Assembly: GCA_032718475.1 (NCBI GenBank)
Contig: JAUCBJ010000876.1
Location: 1-48,983, forward strand
DNA: 48,983 nucleotides
Reading direction: 5' to 3'
Origin: Nemertoderma westbladi
Taxonomy: Eukaryota; Xenacoelomorpha; Nemertodermatida; Nemertodermatidae
The notes beneath the pieces are model-generated. The model had not been told where the DNA came from and did not search any database. It worked only from the letters and a program-made list of their open reading frames with translations. The position numbers and the translations under genes are program-made. Shown here piece after piece: positions 43,799 to 48,983 of the stretch. How positions within the stretch are numbered: the stretch's first letter is position 1; every line of letters starts with the position of its first letter.

Positions 43799-45757
43799 TA
43801 CAGAACAGCGGCGCAATCAGTGGTGTGGGTCAAAGACAAAGAGTTTAACAGATCAGAGGCGCAATCAGTGGTGTGTGGGTCAAAGACAAAGAGTTTAACA
43901 GAACAGAGGCGCAATCAGTGGTGTGGGTCAAAGACAAAGAGTTTAACAGAACAGAGGCTCAATCAGTGGTGTGGGTCAAAGACAAAGAGTTTAACAGAAC
44001 AGAGGCGCAATCAGTGGTGTGTGGGTCAAAGACATAGAGTTTAACAGAACAGATGCGCAATCAGTGGTGTGGGTCAAAGACAAAGAGTTTAACAGAACAG
44101 AGGCTCAATCAGTGGTGTGGGTCAAAGACAAAGAGTTTAACAGAACAGAGGCGCAATCAGTGGTGTGGGTCAAAGACAAAGAGTTTAACAGAACAGCGGC
44201 GCAATCAGTGGTGTGGGTCAAAGACAAAGAGTTTAACAGAACAGCGGCGCAATCAGTGGTGTGGGTCAAAGACAAAGAATTTAACAGAACAGCGGCGCAA
44301 TCAGTGGTGTGGGTCAAAGACAAAGAGTTTAACAGAACAGAGGCGCAATCAGTGGTGTGGGTCAAAGGCAAAGAGTTTAACAGAACGGAGGCGCAATCAG
44401 TGGTGTGGGTCAAAGACAAAGAGTTTAACAGAACAGAGGCGCAATCAGTGGTGTGTGGGTCAAAGACATAGAGTTTAACAGAACGGAGGCGCAATCAGTG
44501 GTGTGGGTCAAAGACAAAGAGTTTAACAGAACAGAGGCGCAATCAGTGGTGTGGGTCAAAGACAAAGAGTTTAACAGAACAGAGGCGCAACCAGTGGTGT
44601 GGGTCAACGACAACGAGTTTAACAGAACAGCGGCACAATCAGTGGTGTGTGGGTCAAGGACAAAGAGTTTAACAGAACAGCGGCGCAATCAGTGGTGTGG
44701 GTCAACGACAAAGAGTTTAACAGAACAGAGGCGCAATCAGTGGTGTGGGTCAAAGACAAAGAGTTTAACAGAACAGCGGCGCAATCAGTGGTGCGGGTCA
44801 AAGACAAAGAGTTTAACAGAACAGAGGCGCAATCAGTGGTGTGTGGGTCAAAGACATAGAGTTTAACAGAACAGCGGCGCAATCAGTGGTGCGGGTCAAA
44901 GACGAAGAGTTTAACAGAACAGAGGCTCAATCAGTGGTGTGGGTCAAAGACAAAGAGTTTAACAGAACAGCGGCGCAATCAGTGGTGCGGATCAAGGACA
45001 AAGAGTTTAACAGAACAGAGGCGCAATCAGTGGTGTGTGGGTCAAAGACATAGAGTTTAACAGAACAGCGGCGCAATCAGTGGTGTGGGTCAAAGACGAA
45101 GAGTTTAACAGAACAGAGGCTCAATCAGTGGTGTGGGTCAAAGACAAAGAGTTTAACAGAACAGCGGCGCAATCAGTGGTGCGGATCAAGGACAAAGAGT
45201 TTAACAGAACAGAGGCGCAATCAGTGGTGTGGGTCAACGACAAAGAGTTTAACAGAAAAGAGGCGCAATCAGTGGTGTGGGTCAAAGACAAAGAGTTTAA
45301 CAGAACAGAGGCGCAATCAGTGGTGTGGGTCAAAGACAAAGAGTTTAACAGAACAGAGGCGCAATCAGTGGTGTGGGTCAAAGACAAAGAGTTTAACAGA
45401 ACAGAGGCGCAATCAGTGGTGTGGGTCAAAGACAACGAGTTTAACAGAACAGAGGCTCAATCAGTGGTGTGGGTCAAAGACAAAGAGTTTAACGGAACAG
45501 CGGCGCAATCAGTGGTGCGGATCAAGGACAAAGAGTTTAACAGAACAGCGGCGCAATCAGTGGTGTGGGTCAAAGACAAAGAGTTTAACAGAACAGAGGC
45601 GCAATCAGTGGTGTGGGTCAACGACAAAGAGTTTAACAGAAAAGAGGCGCAATCAGTGGTGTAGGTCAAAGACAAAGAGTTTAACAGAACAGCGGCGCAA
45701 TCAGTGGTGCGGGTCAAGGACAAAGAGTTTAACAGAACAGAGGAAATCTTATTTTAG
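43799..45757. repeat. 48-bp minisatellite, about 40 copies, open on both strands
   Basis: Unit cagtggtgtgggtcaaagac plus aaagagtttaacagaacagaggcgcaat. 48 bases equals 16 codons, giving VVWVKDKEFNRTEAQS on plus and LLNSLSLTHTTDCASV on minus. Some units carry a 2-bp gain (gtgtgtggg) that shifts frame. 44838 and 45032 start matching 194-bp higher-order blocks. No splice or start evidence for a gene. Confidence 0.95.
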
Positions 45758-46755
45758 TTCCTGAAAAAAAAACATTTTTTATATTTGAATCTTTTTAAAT
45801 AATATTTAAGAATGTAACCCTATGTTCTATTGCAGAACAGACATATTATATCATACCTATCCTACATATACATATACAAATACATATATGTTTCTATAGT
45901 ATAGGATGGGGGGGTGGGGGGGGGGGGGGGGCAAAAATTTCTTAAAACAATAATTTAATAATTGAGTCAGCGCCATCGAATCTATAAAATGTATATTTTA
46001 TAATTTTTAATTAGACTTTTTATTTTTATAAATTTTTTATAACAATTATTGTAATTTTTTACATTAATAAATTATAACAACTCTTTTAATGAAAGTCAGC
46101 TAATTTCTGTACACCAATAATGGAAATATTTATCAAAATTCCATAAGATCAGTTTTATAAAGAACTGCCGAAACCCATTCGAGTGAGAATGATGAAAATA
46201 ATTAAAGTTTGTTCAAAAGTGGCGGAGAAGTAGTAAAAATTTTGAAAACAATAATGTCCTTCAGATATAATCAAAAGTTTAAACCTTCCTGCACTGCGGT
46301 CCGGTCACCGAGCTAAAATTTTAATTACGGCATTATGGGGGTTTTCATGATAGCTGATTTAATTTCTGACGTTGGGTGAAACGATTGGTGGAATCTAGTC
46401 TGTCCATCTTACAATTGAAGAACTGAAATAGATCTCACAAAGACGTTTTCAGATTTTAAATCCTTATTAAATTTTCCTCTAAAATAAATTATAAAAAATT
46501 GGAATTTCTGAGCCGTTGGGGTTTGTATACTGTACTACATACGATCGTGTTCGTGTCTACTGAATTACCGCAACCTTCACCCCAATCACAGTATAATATA
46601 ATTACACTACCGGTATTGCAGAACATATTACATATATTTCGTACCTTTTAAGTGTCATAAGGTCCTGAGTCAAAAATTACTATAAAAGATATACCGGGTG
46701 TTCCATAACGATTCCCCCCCCCCCCCTGGCCAGCCAAAACTGCCAGACATGCACC
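45758..46755. other. AT-rich intergenic with poly-G/poly-C
   Basis: Poly-G at about 45914-45931 and poly-C at about 46716-46728. The phrase accgggtgttccataacg precedes the second. No gene. Confidence 0.5.
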
Positions 46756-47164
46756 TTAGTGTAATATATCATTCGAAAGAGAATTTAATTATGCGCTTGC
46801 ATGCAAAAGTTTAGGGTCCAATAAAAAAGTATAAAAATTTTATAGGCTATTCTTTGAAACAATCTTATTTTTCATTATTTTTTATTTAATCACAATTAAA
46901 AAAATATAATTTATTCAGCGTTAGTCATCAGCTTTACAGCCATGATTCCCCTTTGCAGCACGGGGAGCTCCTCAATAGTGGCAAAGGAAAGGAAAACGGC
47001 CCTTAAAACGGCCGTTTTGGTTTGAGTTCAGTTTGATTAGCCACAGAATCACGACCCTCTCTAAAAGTAACATCTCTGATCCTATTATATGTTGAGCCTC
47101 CAGGGGGCTGGAGGGAACAACTGGGGTGAGGGTCTTGCCACGTATATAAATAAAAGAGTTTATG

Positions 47165-47205
47165 TCCGTATGCGCATTTCGCCCGTTTCGGGTGTCTTCA
47201 GCGGA
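47165..47205 (-). ncRNA. Hammerhead-like core, left arm
   Basis: Mirror copy of 47393-47433 in the other arm of the inverted repeat, so the same stem II reservation applies. Confidence 0.4.
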
Positions 47206-47392
47206 ATATATTAAACATTAAAAAACCAAATTAAATAATAGTAATAAAATATATATAAATTTATATATAAAATAATATTATAATAATAATCCGTCAAGCT
47301 TTGCCTGATATCAACTTTCTCATTTCCTTCTCGTTTTATTTGTAAATTTACTTTGAATTTTATTTAATTTGGTTTTTTAATGTTTAATATAT

Positions 47393-47433
47393 TCCGCTGA
47401 AGACACCCGAAACGGGCGAAATGCGCATACGGA
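47393..47433 (+). ncRNA. Hammerhead-like core, right arm
   Basis: TCCG, CTGAAGA, then CA-CCCG-AAA-CGGG-C, GAAA, TG-CG-CA, TA, CGGA. TCCG/CGGA make stem I; stem III has two pairs as in the 33489 motif. Stem II is imperfect at its base (C and A unpaired opposite C), where hammerheads want a pair, so it may be decayed. Confidence 0.4.
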
Positions 47434-47734
47434 CATAAACTCTTTTATTTATATACGTGGCAAGACCCTCACCCCAGTTCTTCCCTCCAGCCCCCTGGAG
47501 GCTCAACATATAATATGCTCACACCACGCTCGACGTCAATCCGCAACATTAAATCTCTGATCCTGTATAAATTATATTTTATTAAATTGCAATTAAATCA
47601 AAAATATTGATAAGTAAGATAGGTAGGTTTAAATAATTGTCTACAAAATTTGTATACTTTTGTATTGGACCCTAAATTTTTGCATGCAAGCTCAGAATTA
47701 AATTATCTTTCAAATGATACTGTATATTACACGT

Positions 47735-47757
47735 TCGTGGGGCCTTCGCGCAGCACG
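47735..47757. repeat. Solo copy of the MITE tip
   Basis: cgtggggccttcgcgcagca matches the left tip of 16370-16691. No second arm seen nearby. Confidence 0.5.
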
Positions 47758-48610
47758 AGGCCCAGTTATGAGATACAAATTAAAATTGAGCGACTGTATC
47801 ACAAAATCAGGTTTTGAGAAATTTACCCACACCACCAATCAATCCAAGAAAGGGGGACAGTACGTGTTCACCCCTTTTAATCTGCCTTTTAAAGGAAATT
47901 AATTGTTTTACAGTATAAGATTTAAATAATTATACTTAAAAATTATACAGATGTAATCCACATACGCCATTCTATTATAGTTTTTAATTAGTTCAAGTGA
48001 TTTGCTTTATTAATTGTGTCTTTAATTGATCTAAAGTAATTAAAACGTCATAAAAAATTGATTCTCATTAAATACTGCTCATTTATTGGCTAACATGCTG
48101 GTACGATGGAAGGATGTGTGTGTAAGGCAGCTATTTGCTGGGAATGATTATTAGTCAAGTCTCTGCTGGTGTGGAGCTAGCTGGCTTGGAGTTGTGGCTG
48201 TAGACTAACCAGAGAGGAATTGTACTGTAATAGGCAACCAGTATTGCTATTCCAGCCCAGACATCATTCTTGAAATCCAACATCCCAACATCCTTCCTGT
48301 ATTGACTCTACTATAAGTGTTGTATTGCTATCTCAGGTAAATGACAGATATAATAACATAAATACCATCCATGGCATGGCTGTTGTGTAGGCTTCTGAAA
48401 TAGTTTATTCCACAATGTATATGTCTGGTTATTTTTTAATTGAATTTTTGCAAAGTAGTAAAATTAATGTTCTTAAAAATAATATTATTATTTTATATGT
48501 AACCTAGGAAATTAGCTACATTTTTTCGCTGCAGCTTTAAGAGTGTACATTGATTTAATATTATTTCAATACCCATATTACTACATCGGCATAAGATGCG
48601 TTGGCGTTGT
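47758..48610. other. Intergenic, nothing recognised
   Basis: AT-rich; no coding or repeat structure noticed. Confidence 0.5.
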
Positions 48611-48644
48611 ATCACACATCTCCACATATCACACATCTCCACAT
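48611..48644. repeat. 17-bp exact tandem duplication
   Basis: atcacacatctccacat occurs twice in direct contact. Confidence 0.93.
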
Positions 48645-48697
48645 AGATGTATCAACAGTTACTCGCACAGTTTCGAAACTTCGCATAGTTATAACTG

Positions 48698-48983
48698 TAT
48701 AAAGATCGTCAGTCTGCGTTTAGGAAAAATATTTTATGACAAAACAGGACAAGCGACGAGCGCAACGAGGCATATAATGAAGACGAGTACTGCGTTGACT
48801 AAATTGTTATATAAACCACCTGGCTTCACATATTGATCGCATCCCTAGTTATTATTATTATAAAGATCGTCCTAGCCTGCGTTTAAGAAATATATTTAAA
48901 TACAAAACAGGACGAACGCAAAGAGGCTTATAATGAAAACGAGTACTGCGTTTATTATATTCCTATAACCACCTGGCTTTGCA
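48698..48983. repeat. Direct duplication of about 130 bp
   Basis: 48698-48830 and 48859-48983 share tataaagatcgtc, caaaacaggac, aacgagtactgcgtt and aaccacctggctt in order. The second copy runs to the window end, so more copies may follow. Confidence 0.85.

Larger units (their letters stand above)
47083..47515. repeat. 156-bp near-perfect inverted repeat
   Basis: Arms 47083-47238 and 47360-47515 differ at one noticed base (gggaaCaac/gggaaGaac) around a 121-bp AT-rich loop. Each arm carries a hammerhead-like core pointing outward. Confidence 0.92.
46760..47730. mobile_element. Foldback element, outer arms
   Basis: 46760-46852 and 47640-47730 are inverse with scattered changes (gcttgcatgcaaaa.tttagg, gtaatata). 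It encloses a second, cleaner inverted repeat with a different centre, so the inner one was probably inserted later. Confidence 0.7.

Noticed and set aside
43784-45723. Long frames on both strands of the 48-bp array
   Set aside because: Unit length is a multiple of three and stop-free both ways; no start or splice logic.

Overview
The window is animal nuclear DNA. It is AT-rich, has spliced genes with long repeat-filled introns, and is dominated by degraded transposable elements and minisatellites. The best gene is a PTK7/off-track receptor pseudokinase, a family confined to animals. Frequent short words such as taggcctac and taccggta, together with the mix of repeats, made me think of a marine invertebrate deuterostome, perhaps an echinoderm. 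That guess rests on impression only.

Layout. 1-9797: a head-to-tail array of four Helitron-like units, each carrying a 20-bp-period satellite and ending in a hairpin followed by CTAG; two earlier repeat fields lie inside unit 1. 9798-11750: a foldback DNA element with a reverse-transcriptase fragment inside it, bracketed by 160-bp direct repeats. 12870-14960: relics of two LINE types. 14959-15803: a DNA element inserted in a LINE tail. 16370-16691: a MITE. 19168-20455: a 24-bp minisatellite. 21254-22076: two hAT-like MITEs. 22544-25216 (-): the PTK7-like gene, one uninterrupted ORF. 26200-33930: a patchwork of foldback elements, LINE fragments and a 191-bp insert with a hammerhead-ribozyme-like core. 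33931-40555 (-): a gene I rebuilt from three exons with matching splice phases; it encodes an acidic, apparently disordered protein ending in a CaaX prenylation motif, and its 3.8-kb intron holds a 2.1-kb array of a 31-bp repeat. 40790-41460: a LINE relic and unrecognised coding-like sequence. 43799-45757: a 48-bp minisatellite open on both strands. 46760-47730: nested inverted repeats whose inner arms each carry a second hammerhead-like core. 48611-48983: small tandem duplications.

Only two host genes can be supported. The PTK7-like protein would act at the cell surface in Wnt/planar-polarity type signalling. The CaaX protein would sit on the cytoplasmic face of a membrane. Nothing in the sequence links the two. 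Most open frames elsewhere come from tandem repeats whose period is divisible by three or which happen to lack stops, not from genes.
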